NCBI GenBank assembly: GCA_021324355.1 | Contig: JAJPJD010000051.1 | Coordinates: 1 to 64,000, forward strand | Origin: Actinomycetota bacterium | GTDB lineage: Bacteria > Actinomycetota > Acidimicrobiia > Acidimicrobiales > RAAP-2 | Length of the DNA: 64,000 nt | Direction: 5' to 3' | Part shown: positions 42,807 to 52,522 of the stretch, one piece after another | How positions within the stretch are numbered: position 1 is the first letter of the stretch | Layout of the letters: each line of letters begins with the position of its first letter | Notes under the pieces: model-generated | The model's input: only the letters and a program-made list of their open reading frames with translations | Database searches by the model: none | Told to the model about the DNA's origin: nothing | Translations under genes and position numbers: made by a program

Positions 42807-45017
42807 ATGGTGAGATCACGGCACTTCGGCATCCGCAGGGTGATCGGGGTCGCGGCGGCAAGCCTTCTCGCCGCCGGGACCGCGGCGCTGGTCGGGCCAG
42901 GGCTGGCCGGCGCGGTCAATCCCGACATCTCAACCTTCGCGATCAGCCCGACGACCCCAGCCGTCGTCGCCCAGGGCCAGAGCGCGGTCGCGGTGCCGAG
43001 CGAGACCTTCACCTTGGTCAACGACTTCACCCTGGGCGCCACCATCACCTTCACCCTGGCCCCCAATGGCGCCACCGCCAACTGCAAGACCGGCACCACC
43101 GACTACGTCGCGTTCGCGGCCACCCCGACCGTCACCGCCACCGGGGCGCCGTCGACCGACACCGTGCCCAAGATCGCCGTCTCGGTCGGACCCAACACCG
43201 CCAACGACGGCGCCTGCGGCAGCACATTGAACGACGTGCTCACCCTCACCTTCCAGAACAGCGCCTCGCCCTCCAACGCCGACACGTGGACCGTCACCAT
43301 CTCGGGCATTGCCTACAACGTCGGGTCCACCACCACCACCGGCCTAGTGAGCCTGACCGATTCGACGACGCTCACCAATGGCACGTCCAGCGCCACCGCG
43401 GCGTCGAACGCAACCGTGGCGAGCCCTGTCAAGGCCGGCGCCACCGGCAACAGCCCGCAGGCCACCGTCACCGTCAACACCACCGGCTCGGCCAGCAACA
43501 TCGTGGTCACCGAGTCGAGCGCCGGCGCGGTGTCCGGGTCGATCTGCGTCACCCCAATCACCGCTGAGACCTCGTTCAGCTTCTCCGGTTCGCCCACGAC
43601 CACCGCCAGCCCGACCGGGACCGGGGCCGGCACGGCCAGCGCGACTGCCCTCAGCGGTGGCTCGATCCTGGTGACCGTGACCGCTTCGACCTCGGTCGCC
43701 ACCACCTACACCATCAGCGGGATCTCGGTGACCGACGGGGCTGCCTCGGGCCCGGCCGCGGCGGTGGTGACCACCGGGGGGGCCAGCTGCGCGGCCGATC
43801 TCAGCGTCGTCTCGACCTCGGTCCCGGTGTTCAACTCGGCACCAAAGCTCAATCCGGCGATCGCCGGGCCGGACATCGACGCCACCGCCATCGCCGAGCT
43901 GGAGGCGGCCTACCCGATCAACGGGGGGGCGGGCTGCGTGCCCAGCCACACGGTCGTGCTGGCGACCGATCAGAACTTCCCTGACGCGCTGTCGGCCAGC
44001 TACCTGGCCGGCTACCTCGGCACCGGCCTCCTCCTCACTCCGACGGCCCAGCTGTCCAACGAGACCCAGGCGGCCCTGCAGGCCGAGGGGATCACCACCG
44101 TGTACGTGGTCGGCGGCCCGCTGGCGGTGAGCCAGAACACCATCAACGAGATCACCGCCACCCCGGCCTTCACCTGCGGCGGCCCCGGCGTCGGACACAC
44201 CACTGGGGGGAACATCTCGGTGACCGGGCCGATCTTCGGCCAGACCCAGTACGACACCTCCGAGCAGATTGCCGCCACCCCGCCGTCGTCGTATGTGGGG
44301 ACCATCGACCTGGCCGGTGCCTACGCCAACCAGTACAACGACACGACCGGGAACGACTCGAGCGCCCCGGAGGCGGCTGGTGCCCTCAGGACCGCGATCG
44401 TGGCCTCGGGAGCCAACTTCCCCGACGCCTCCTCCGCCAGCGTCATGGCCTACCACGACAAGTTCCCGCTGGTGCTGACCGATCCGAACAGTCTGTCGAC
44501 TCAGGCTGCCTCGACCCTCTCGGCTCTCGGCATCCAGCAGGTGATCGTCCTGGGCGGGCCGCTTGCGGTCTCCAACGCCGACGTGAGCTCGATCATGGGC
44601 ATGGGGATCTCGGTGATCCGGGTTGCCGGCCAGGACGCGACCGACACCGCGATCCAGCTGGCCTCCTTAGAGCTGAACCAGCAGGGGACCACGTTCTCGG
44701 GCCTGGGCTGGGGCGCGCCAGGTACGTGGAACAACACCGTGCTGGTGGCCAGGGGTGACTTCTACTCCGACGCCCTGGCTGGCAGCGTGCTGGCCGCGAT
44801 CCACGCCACCCCGCTGTTGTTGACCGAGAACCCGAGCACGCTCGGCGCGTACCTGCCGGGCTTCCTCAACGCCGGCGGGAGCGCGGGCGGGATCGACGGC
44901 TTGAACGCGGTGGTCGGCTCGAGCGGCAACATCCAGACGGTCCAACCGCTGGGTGGGCCGCTGGCGCTCAACGCCAGCACCCTGTCGTCGGTGGTAGTCG
45001 ACGTGGCTGATGGCTGA
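42807..45017 (+). CDS. Secreted protein with cell-wall-binding repeat 2 (CWB2)-like repeats
   Basis: Signal peptide (VIGVAAASLLAAGTAALVGPGLAGA), Thr/Ser-rich region, then three NFPDALSASYLA.../VVGGPLAVS-type repeats. Confidence 0.85.
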   Translation: MVRSRHFGIRRVIGVAAASLLAAGTAALVGPGLAGAVNPDISTFAISPTTPAVVAQGQSAVAVPSETFTLVNDFTLGATITFTLAPNGATANCKTGTTDYVAFAATPTVTATGAPSTDTVPKIAVSVGPNTANDGACGSTLNDVLTLTFQNSASPSNADTWTVTISGIAYNVGSTTTTGLVSLTDSTTLTNGTSSATAASNATVASPVKAGATGNSPQATVTVNTTGSASNIVVTESSAGAVSGSICVTPITAETSFSFSGSPTTTASPTGTGAGTASATALSGGSILVTVTASTSVATTYTISGISVTDGAASGPAAAVVTTGGASCAADLSVVSTSVPVFNSAPKLNPAIAGPDIDATAIAELEAAYPINGGAGCVPSHTVVLATDQNFPDALSASYLAGYLGTGLLLTPTAQLSNETQAALQAEGITTVYVVGGPLAVSQNTINEITATPAFTCGGPGVGHTTGGNISVTGPIFGQTQYDTSEQIAATPPSSYVGTIDLAGAYANQYNDTTGNDSSAPEAAGALRTAIVASGANFPDASSASVMAYHDKFPLVLTDPNSLSTQAASTLSALGIQQVIVLGGPLAVSNADVSSIMGMGISVIRVAGQDATDTAIQLASLELNQQGTTFSGLGWGAPGTWNNTVLVARGDFYSDALAGSVLAAIHATPLLLTENPSTLGAYLPGFLNAGGSAGGIDGLNAVVGSSGNIQTVQPLGGPLALNASTLSSVVVDVADG

Positions 45018-45049
45018 GCACCGCGCACTGTTGCTGCGCAGTTGATCGA

Positions 45050-45082
45050 GCGTCACGGGGGCCCACAGGGCCCCCGTGACGC
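45050..45082 (+). terminator. Strong hairpin terminator candidate
   Basis: gcgtcacgggggccc-aca-gggcccccgtgacgc: perfect 15-bp stem 33 nt after the CWB2 gene stop; no U tract. Confidence 0.75.
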
Positions 45083-45299
45083 GTCAGTGGTTTCCGTGCC
45101 GGTCCGTGCTCGGTGGTCAGCCGGCAATGCTGCTGTGCCTGTCGCCGATGGGTCCGTGGACTGGTGCGAGCGATGCCAATGGGAGGTGGTGGTGGTCTTT
45201 CCCTCCCTCGCGGTCCTTCGACCGTAGGGCCCGATCGGTGGCGGTGCCCAGCCAGGCCGCACGCAGCTGGTGCGACACCGCAGCGGACCAGGCGGGCGA

Positions 45300-45319
45300 G
45301 CGCCGGCTGTCGCCGGCGC
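45300..45319 (-). terminator. Candidate terminator hairpin downstream of dienelactone hydrolase-like gene
   Basis: gcgccggc-tgtc-gccggcgc perfect 8-bp stem in the convergent intergenic region. Confidence 0.35.
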
Positions 45320-45362
45320 ACAACTGTTCAGGCCCGCCCGGTGTTGAGCATCGCCGCCTGGG

Positions 45363-46109
45363 TCAGGTGGCCAGCCCCTTGGCCAGCATCGCCAGGGCCT
45401 GGTCGTAGGAGCGGGTTGCGGCTGCGTCGTGGTAGGCGGGACCGGGGACCGCGAACCCGTGATCGGCACCGGCGTGGACCTCGGCCAGCCCGCGGTCACC
45501 GAGCTTGCCGACCGCTTCGATGAGGGGCTTGTGCATCTCTGCCGACTGCATCTTGTCCTCGGCCCCGATCCCCACGTACAGGTAGCCACCGAAGTTCTCG
45601 ACGACGTGGTGGGGCGAGTCCGGGTCATCGGTCACGCAGAACGACGGGTGCAAGAGGATCCCGACCCTGAAGGTGTCGGGATGGGCACCGATGATCCGCA
45701 GCACCGAGCGGGCCCCGATGCAGTACCCGATGCACCCCATGGGACCCCCTCGGGCGGCACTGTCCTGCGGCAGGTATGCCAGGACGGCCTGGACGTCTCG
45801 CTCCACATGCTCGTCGGTGGTCCCGTTGAAGATCTGCATCATGCGCTCGCGTTCGGCGGGGTCGGCGTCGGGAGCGGCCACCCGCCGCATGTCGAGCACG
45901 AGGAACCGGCCGAATCGGTGGTAGCGGTCGGGAGCGATGACGTAGTAGCCCTCGCGGCTGATCCGCTCGATGGCCTCTTTGGACCCCTCGTCCAGCCCTG
46001 GTCCGTGGTGGAAGAACAGGACGACCGGGAAGGGACCGGGACCATCGGGGTGGCTCACCACCACGCCCATCTCTCCGTCGTCGGTCATGATCGTGCGGAC
46101 GTCGTTCAC
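45363..46109 (-). CDS. Dienelactone hydrolase family protein
   Basis: VVLFFHHGPGLDEGSKEAIERISREGYYVIAPD, GCIGYCIGARSVL (nucleophile Cys), GADHGFAVPG; GTG 46109 with agggggt. Confidence 0.88.
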   Translation of the reverse strand: MNDVRTIMTDDGEMGVVVSHPDGPGPFPVVLFFHHGPGLDEGSKEAIERISREGYYVIAPDRYHRFGRFLVLDMRRVAAPDADPAERERMMQIFNGTTDEHVERDVQAVLAYLPQDSAARGGPMGCIGYCIGARSVLRIIGAHPDTFRVGILLHPSFCVTDDPDSPHHVVENFGGYLYVGIGAEDKMQSAEMHKPLIEAVGKLGDRGLAEVHAGADHGFAVPGPAYHDAAATRSYDQALAMLAKGLAT

Positions 46110-46332
46110 TGTGCACCCCCTGGTCGCTTCTCGACGCACCGTACCGGACGCCGCGCGCACCTTGTTCGCGGGCGCGCTGTTGGCAGGATGCAGTGGCTCG
46201 AGACCCAGAGGGGACCCCCCACCCCGCCGAGCGCGTCGCCACCGGGTGGTCGGACCCGGTGGGACACCGGGGTGCCAAGCGGGGCTGCTGGGACCCTTCC
46301 GTCGTCGACCCGGGGGTGGCGCAGTTCCGGAC

Positions 46333-46740
46333 CTAGCGGGTCTCGCCCTCCGGGATGAACTCGAGGGCCAGGGAGTTGACGCAGTAGCGCAGGTGAGTCT
46401 CGGTGGGGCCGTCGTCGAAGAGGTGGCCGAGGTGCCCACCGCAGCGGGCGCAGCGGATCTCGGTGCGCCGCATGCCGAACGACAGGTCCAGGTGCTCCTC
46501 GATCGTCCCGTCGCGAATCGCCCGGTCGAAGCTCGGCCATCCTGACCCTGAGTCGAACTTGTGCTCGGTCGAGAAGAGCTCGGCCCCGCACCCGGCACAG
46601 TGGAACACCCCCTCGGTGTCCACGTGCAGGAGCTTGCCTGACCAGGCCGGCTCGGTCGCGCTCTGGCGCAGGACGGCGAACCGTTCTGGGCTCAGCCGCT
46701 CCTTCCACTCCTCATCGGTCAACTCGACGTCACGGGCCAT
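46333..46740 (-). CDS. msrB: Peptide-methionine (R)-S-oxide reductase
   Basis: GVFHCAGCGAELFSTEHKFDSGSGWPSFDRAI, CARCGGHLGHLFDDGP, RYCVNSLALEF. Confidence 0.93.
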   Translation of the reverse strand: MARDVELTDEEWKERLSPERFAVLRQSATEPAWSGKLLHVDTEGVFHCAGCGAELFSTEHKFDSGSGWPSFDRAIRDGTIEEHLDLSFGMRRTEIRCARCGGHLGHLFDDGPTETHLRYCVNSLALEFIPEGETR

Positions 46741-46870
46741 CCGACACCGTCCTTCAGCTCGTGGTGTTGCAGGGTGCTGGCTCTCTCCCTCCGGACGGTA
46801 TCGCCCCGGCGTCGTCGTCGTGTCCGGGGAGCGGACCAGGCCATTGACCAGGGGCGTTGCGGCGCTGGCT

Positions 46871-46876
46871 AGCGTG
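46871..46876 (+). promoter_or_regulatory. Candidate -10 element (TAGCGT) for the nucleotidyltransferase gene
   Basis: TAGCGT ends 6 nt before GTG 46883. Confidence 0.35.
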
Positions 46877-46882
46877 GTGGGG

Positions 46883-47626
46883 GTGAGAGGCGTGGTCCTG
46901 GCAGGCGGGAGCGGCACCCGGTTGCTCCCGCTGACCCGCATCACCAACAAGCATCTCCTGCCCATCTACGACCGGCCGATGAGCCAGTGGGCGATCGAGG
47001 CGGTGGTGAAGGCCGGGATCACCGAGGTGATGCTGGTGACCGGCGGGGCGCATGCCGGGGAGTTCCTCCGGCTGCTCGGGAACGGACGGGACGTCGGTCT
47101 CGACCTGCTCACCTACGGCTACCAGGAGCGCGAGGCGGGGGTGGCTGACGCGCTGGCGCTGGCCGAGCCGTTCGCCAACGGGGAGCCGGTGCTGGTGATG
47201 CTGGCCGACAACATCATCGAGCGCTCGATCGCCCCCACGGTCCGAGCCTTCGCCGCGGACCCGGTGGGGGCCCGGATTCTCCTCAGCCCGGTCGAGGAGC
47301 TCGACCACCTGCGCAACCTGGGCGTGGCCGAGCTCGACGAGGACCAGCGGGTGATCCGGGTGGTGGAGAAGCCCGAGGACCCGCCGAGCCGCTACGCAGT
47401 CACCGGCGTCTACTGCTACGACGCCTCGGTGTTCTCGGTCATCCAGACGCTCTCCCCCTCGGCCCGTGGCGAGCTCGAGATCGCGGACGTGAACAACCAC
47501 TACGCCCGGCTCGGGCAGCTCCGATACGACGTGCTCGAGGGGTTCTGGGGGGATGCCGGCGAGTCGATCGACGTCTACTACGCGGTCAACGACTTCGTCC
47601 GGGCGCACGGCGCCAACAAGGGCTGA
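46883..47626 (+). CDS. Glucose-1-phosphate thymidylyltransferase-like sugar nucleotidyltransferase
   Basis: GVVLAGGSGTRLLPLTRITNKHLLPIYDRPM, VLVMLADNI, VVEKPEDPPS, VTGVYCYD. Confidence 0.9.
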   Translation: MRGVVLAGGSGTRLLPLTRITNKHLLPIYDRPMSQWAIEAVVKAGITEVMLVTGGAHAGEFLRLLGNGRDVGLDLLTYGYQEREAGVADALALAEPFANGEPVLVMLADNIIERSIAPTVRAFAADPVGARILLSPVEELDHLRNLGVAELDEDQRVIRVVEKPEDPPSRYAVTGVYCYDASVFSVIQTLSPSARGELEIADVNNHYARLGQLRYDVLEGFWGDAGESIDVYYAVNDFVRAHGANKG

Positions 47627-47647
47627 GGCCCGGGCGTCGCCCAGCAA

Positions 47648-49633
47648 TCACGTCTGGCCCGGTTCGTCCCAGACCCTCGGCCGCTGTCCCTCGAGGCTGC
47701 CCTCGAGGACGCGGCGCACCGATGCCGCGATCCCCGGACCATCCAGTCCCAGCTCGGCCAGCAGATCGTCGGGGCGGCCCTGGGGGATGTAGGCCCGAGG
47801 GATGCCGAGCGCGCTGACCGGTGGCGGGACCTGCCCTTCGCCCCGAGCCCAGCTGGTCAGGGCGTCGGCCAGGTACATCCCCGCGCCCCCGAAGCGGAGC
47901 CCGTCCTCCACGGTCACCACCGCTCGGTGCGCGGCGGCGTCAGCGAGCATCTCGGGGTCGGGGGGGCTCACCACCCGGACGTCCCAGACGGTGGCTGAGA
48001 TGCCGTCGGCCTCCAGCTCCGCGGCCGCCAGCTCGCATGCGGCGAGCATCTTTCCCACGCCGAGCAGGCACACCGAGCCGTCCCCGACCCGGCACCGGCG
48101 GGCGCACAGCCCCTGGCCGACCGGATGGGGGGCCGAGCAGCGTGGCGGGGGGGTGGTCGGGAACCTGATGACCGAGGGGCCGTCCAGGCGGAGGGCCTCG
48201 GCCAGCATGACCCCGACCTCGTCGGCACATGACGGGGTCAGCACCGTCATGTTGGGCATGGACAGCGTCAGCACCAGGTCCCACACCCCGTGGTGGCTGG
48301 GACCGTTCTCTCCGGTGATCCCGGCACGGTCGAGGACGAACACCACCGGGAGGTCGTGGAGCCCCACGTCCAGGTTGGCCTGGTCGAAGGCGCGGGAGAA
48401 GAAGGTCGAGTAGACCGCGACCACCGGTTTGAGCCCACCCATGGCCAGCCCGGCGGCAGCGGTGACCTCGTGCTGCTCGGCGATCCCCACGTCGAAGCAC
48501 CGGTCGGGGAAGCGCTGCTGGAAGGGGAGCAGCCCAGTCGGTCCGGGCATGGCCGCGGTCAGGGCGACCACCCGCGGGTCGCGTTCGGCCTCGGCGATGA
48601 GTGCCTGGGTGAAGGCCTCGGTGTAGGTCGCAGCCGGTGCCGCCGAGCTGGGCGGCGCGGCCGGCTCCAGCGGCGGCGGGGTCCGCTCGACGGTGTCGGG
48701 CGGCGAGAGGCGGACCGCCTTCACGTCGTGCAGCCGCTGGACCTCGTCTTCCTCGGCCGGCGCGTAGCCGCGACCCTTCTGGGTGAGCACGTGGACCACG
48801 ATCGGCCCGTCCCAGGCGGCCGCATTGGCGAAAGCCTGCTCCATCTGCGCGATGTCGTGGCCGTCGATCGGGCCGGCGTAGCGGACGCCGAGCGCCTCGA
48901 AGAAGACGTGGGGAGCCACGATCTCCCGCAGGGCGCTGGTCAGGCCGTGCACGCCGGTCGCGGCCATCTCGCCCAGCGCCGGGATGCTTCGGATGTGTCG
49001 TCTGACCCGTTCCCGGGTCTGCACGTACGCCGGATGCAGTCGGAGGCTGGTGAGGCTCTGGGACAGATGCGAGATCGTCGGCGCGTACGAGCGGCCGTTG
49101 TCGTTGAGGATCACCACCACCCGGCGGCCCGAGTGGCCCAGGTTGTTCAGGGCCTCATACGCCATGCCTCCAGTGAGCGCCCCGTCGCCCACCACGGCCA
49201 CCACCCTGCGGGTCCCCCCGGAGCCGACCAGCTCGCCCCGCAGGGCGAGCGCGGTCGCCAGGCCGTGGGCGTAGGACAGGGCGGTGGAGGCGTGGGAGTT
49301 CTCGATCCAGTCGTGGTCCGACTCGGCACGGTTCGGGTACCCCGAGAGGCCCCCTTCCTTGCGAAGCTCGGCGAAGCGGTGCCGGCGGCCGGTCAGGATC
49401 TTGTGGACGTAGGCCTGGTGGCCGGTGTCCCACAGGATCGGGTCGTGTGGGGAGTCGAACACCCGGTGCAGCGCCAAGGTGAGCTCCACCACCCCCAGAT
49501 TGGATCCGAGATGGCCGCCGGTCTTCGTGACGGTCTCGACGATGAAGGCGCGGATCTCGGTGGCCAGCTCGGCCAGCTGGTCGTAGCCGAGGGTCCGGAT
49601 GTCGGCTGGCGTCTCGATGCTCGGCAGGATCAT
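47648..49633 (-). CDS. dxs: 1-deoxy-D-xylulose-5-phosphate synthase
   Basis: TGGHLGSNLGVVELTLALH, HQAYVHKILTGR, VVGDGALTGGMAYEALNNLG, FDVGIAEQHEVTAAAGLAMGGLKPVVAVYSTF. Confidence 0.95.
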   Translation of the reverse strand: MILPSIETPADIRTLGYDQLAELATEIRAFIVETVTKTGGHLGSNLGVVELTLALHRVFDSPHDPILWDTGHQAYVHKILTGRRHRFAELRKEGGLSGYPNRAESDHDWIENSHASTALSYAHGLATALALRGELVGSGGTRRVVAVVGDGALTGGMAYEALNNLGHSGRRVVVILNDNGRSYAPTISHLSQSLTSLRLHPAYVQTRERVRRHIRSIPALGEMAATGVHGLTSALREIVAPHVFFEALGVRYAGPIDGHDIAQMEQAFANAAAWDGPIVVHVLTQKGRGYAPAEEDEVQRLHDVKAVRLSPPDTVERTPPPLEPAAPPSSAAPAATYTEAFTQALIAEAERDPRVVALTAAMPGPTGLLPFQQRFPDRCFDVGIAEQHEVTAAAGLAMGGLKPVVAVYSTFFSRAFDQANLDVGLHDLPVVFVLDRAGITGENGPSHHGVWDLVLTLSMPNMTVLTPSCADEVGVMLAEALRLDGPSVIRFPTTPPPRCSAPHPVGQGLCARRCRVGDGSVCLLGVGKMLAACELAAAELEADGISATVWDVRVVSPPDPEMLADAAAHRAVVTVEDGLRFGGAGMYLADALTSWARGEGQVPPPVSALGIPRAYIPQGRPDDLLAELGLDGPGIAASVRRVLEGSLEGQRPRVWDEPGQT

Positions 49634-49751
49634 CGGGCGGCGGGACGGGCGAGCGGGTCGATCTGGCCAGGCTAGCCAACCGCTCCGGGTCCCTCGGGTG
49701 CACCCGGCCAGGGCTTCCTCGGACGGCCGCCGGCTGGCGTGGGCAGGTCGG

Positions 49752-49757
49752 TACGAT
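49752..49757 (+). promoter_or_regulatory. Candidate leaderless -10 element (TACGAT) for tldD
   Basis: TACGAT ends 9 nt before ATG 49767. Confidence 0.4.
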
Positions 49758-49766
49758 ACGGGCGCC

Positions 49767-51167
49767 ATGGCCTCCTCCCCGCTCATCGACCCCGACGTGC
49801 TCGAGCGGGTCCTGGCCAGCGCGTTGCGCCGGGGCGGGGACATGGCCGAGGTGTTCGCCGAGGACCGCCGGAGTAGCTCGGCGGTGCTCGACGACCGGCG
49901 GGTGGAGGAGCTGGCCTCGGGCCGGGAACGGGGGGCCGGGGTTCGGGTGGTCGACGGGGACACCACCGGCTACGCCCATACCGCTGACCTCTCCCAGGCC
50001 GGCCTGCTGGCGGCGGCCGAGGTGGCGGCGGCGGTGGCTCGGGCCGGTGGCGGCGGCACCAGGACCGTAGCGCTGGGCCCGGTGGCCTCGGCCGGTGACC
50101 GGAGCCTGGTCGACCCGGCGGCGGTGGACAAGGGCCGCAAGCTCGAGCTCCTGGCCCGGGCGGACGACGCCGCCCGGGCCGCTGGTGGCGCGATCACCCA
50201 GGTTCAGGTCTCGTACGGCGACAGCCGGCGGCGGGTGCTGGTCGCGACCACCGATGGCGTCCACGTGGAGGACGACCAGGTCCGGACCCGGTTGAGCGTG
50301 AGCTGCGTGGCGACCGGGGACACCGGGATGCAGACCGGGTACGAGTCGGTCGCCCGGACCGAGGGCTTCGAGGTGTTCGACCGGGTGGCGGTGGCGGACC
50401 TGGCCCAGGTGGCGGCGAACCGGGCCCTGCGGAAGCTGTCGGCCCGTCCTGCCCCCTCCGGCGAGCTCCCGGTGGTGCTGGCCGGGGGCAGCGGGGGGTT
50501 CTTGTTCCACGAGGCCTGCGGCCACGGTCTGGAGGCGGACCACATCGTGAAGGACGCGTCCGTCTACACCGGCCGGGTCGGCGAGCAGGTCGCGAGCCCT
50601 CTGGTGACTCTGGTCGACGACGGCACGGTGGCCGGGGAGTGGGGCAACTTCGCCTTCGACGACGAGGGGAGGCCGGCCGCCCGCAACGTGCTCATCCAAG
50701 ACGGCGTGCTCACCGACTACCTGTGGGACTGGCTGCGGGCCCGCAAGGAGGGCCGGACGTCGTCGGGGAACGGCCGCCGCCAGAGCTACCAGCACCTGCC
50801 GATGGTCCGGATGACCAACACCTTCCTCCTGGCCGGCACCGAGGACCCCGAGGAGCTGGTCGCGCAGACCCCCCGGGGCGTCTACATCGCCAAGCTGGGC
50901 GGGGGGCAGGTCAACACCGCGACCGGCGACTTCGTCTTCGGGACCTCGGAGGCGTACCTGATCGAAGACGGCCGGATCACCGCACCGCTGCGCGACGCCA
51001 ATGTGATCGGCAACGGCCCGGACATCCTCCGCCGGATTGACGCCGTCGCCACCGACTTCGCGATGATGCCCGGGACCTGCGGCAAGGACGGCCAGAGCGT
51101 CCCGGTCGGCTGCGGGCAGGCCACCCTGCGAGTCACCGGGATCACGATCGGCGGGACGGCGACGTGA
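49767..51167 (+). CDS. tldD: TldD-family metalloprotease
   Basis: FLFHEACGHGLEADHIVKDASVYTGRVGEQVASPLVTLVDDGT. Confidence 0.93.
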   Translation: MASSPLIDPDVLERVLASALRRGGDMAEVFAEDRRSSSAVLDDRRVEELASGRERGAGVRVVDGDTTGYAHTADLSQAGLLAAAEVAAAVARAGGGGTRTVALGPVASAGDRSLVDPAAVDKGRKLELLARADDAARAAGGAITQVQVSYGDSRRRVLVATTDGVHVEDDQVRTRLSVSCVATGDTGMQTGYESVARTEGFEVFDRVAVADLAQVAANRALRKLSARPAPSGELPVVLAGGSGGFLFHEACGHGLEADHIVKDASVYTGRVGEQVASPLVTLVDDGTVAGEWGNFAFDDEGRPAARNVLIQDGVLTDYLWDWLRARKEGRTSSGNGRRQSYQHLPMVRMTNTFLLAGTEDPEELVAQTPRGVYIAKLGGGQVNTATGDFVFGTSEAYLIEDGRITAPLRDANVIGNGPDILRRIDAVATDFAMMPGTCGKDGQSVPVGCGQATLRVTGITIGGTAT

Positions 51168-52519
51168 GCGACCTGGTCGCCCTGGCCGACCGGGTGGTCG
51201 ACGGGGCACGAGCAGGGGAGGAGGTCGAGGCCTACGTGGCCCGGGGCCACGACGTGGAGATCCGCGCCTACGAAGGGGAGATCGAGTCGCTGTCCTCGGC
51301 GACCACCGGGGGGGTCGGGGTCAGAGTGCTGGTTCGCGGCGAGGGGGGAGCCCGGCTCGGGTTCGCCTGGGCCGGCTCGCTCGAGGCCGACGTGGTCGAC
51401 GACGCCCTGGCCGAGGCTCGGGACAACGCCGCTTTTGCCACCCCCGACCCGCACCTGGCGCTGGCCGAACCGGACGGGGTGACTCCGGCCGAGTTGGACC
51501 TGTGGGACCCCACGGTGGCGGAGACCGCGACCGACGACAAGGTGGCCCTGGCCCTTGAGGTGGAGCGTCGGCTGCGGGCGGCCGACCCTCGGATCCGCCA
51601 GGTCCCCTCGGTCGACTACGCCGACGAGCGGGTGGAGGTGGCCCTGGCGTCGACCACCGGCATCCGGGCCTACAGCTGCCGCACCGGCGCCTACCTGGCG
51701 GCCGCAGCCATCGCCGGCGACGGTCCGGACAGCCACACCGGGACCGGGATCAGCGCGGCCCGTGGGTTCGCCGGCCTGGACGTCGAGCGGGTGTGCGCCG
51801 ATGCGGTGGCCCGCTCGACCCGCATGCTGGGTGCGACCAAGCCGCCGTCCGGGAGGGTCACGGTGGTGTTCGACCAGCGGGCGGCCTCGACCCTGCTTGC
51901 CATCGTGTCGGGGGCACTCTCGGGAGAGGCGGTGGTGAAGGGACGGTCCTTCTTTGCCGGGCGAGTCGGCGAGCAGGTGGCCACCGGGTCGGTCACCCTG
52001 GCCGACGACCCGACCGATGCTCGGGCCTTCCGGGCCGCCGCCTACGACGCCGAGGGCCTGGCGTGCCGGCGCAATCTGCTCATCGAGTCAGGCGTCCTCC
52101 TCGGCTTCCTCTACGACACCGTGTCGGCCCGGCGCGCCGGGGTGGCCTCGACCGGGTCGGCCGTGCGGGGCGGCTACGCCGGAACCCCCGGGGTGGGCTG
52201 CCGGGCGGTCGTGCTCGTCCCTGGCCAGCTCGACCTGGAAGGGATCTTGGCCTCGGTCGAAACGGGCCTGTTCGTCCAGTCGATGATCGGTGTGCACTCC
52301 GGGGTCAACCCGGTGAGCGGCGACTTCTCGGTCGGGGTCGAGGGCCTCATGGTCCGTGGCGGCGAGCTTGCCGAGCCGATCCGGGAGGCCACGATCGCGT
52401 CGACCCTCCAGCGGATGCTCCAGTCGGTGCTCCACGTGGGTTGCGACCTGGAGTGGTTGCCGGGGGTGGCCGCCGGCCAGACGCTGGCCGTGGCCGACAT
52501 GCAGCTCAGCGGCAACTGA
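51164..52519 (+). CDS. tldE: TldE/PmbA-family protein
   Basis: ATTGGVGVRVLV, VVFDQRAASTLLAIVSGALSGEAVVKGRSFFAGRVGEQVATGSVTLADDP; GTGA overlap with tldD. Confidence 0.92.
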   Translation: MSDLVALADRVVDGARAGEEVEAYVARGHDVEIRAYEGEIESLSSATTGGVGVRVLVRGEGGARLGFAWAGSLEADVVDDALAEARDNAAFATPDPHLALAEPDGVTPAELDLWDPTVAETATDDKVALALEVERRLRAADPRIRQVPSVDYADERVEVALASTTGIRAYSCRTGAYLAAAAIAGDGPDSHTGTGISAARGFAGLDVERVCADAVARSTRMLGATKPPSGRVTVVFDQRAASTLLAIVSGALSGEAVVKGRSFFAGRVGEQVATGSVTLADDPTDARAFRAAAYDAEGLACRRNLLIESGVLLGFLYDTVSARRAGVASTGSAVRGGYAGTPGVGCRAVVLVPGQLDLEGILASVETGLFVQSMIGVHSGVNPVSGDFSVGVEGLMVRGGELAEPIREATIASTLQRMLQSVLHVGCDLEWLPGVAAGQTLAVADMQLSGN

Positions 52520-52522
52520 CGC

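Noticed and set aside
49767-52519. tldD/tldE as a possible RiPP-maturation locus
   Set aside because: No precursor-like small ORF or cyclodehydratase/radical-SAM partner nearby; TldD/E are common housekeeping proteins.
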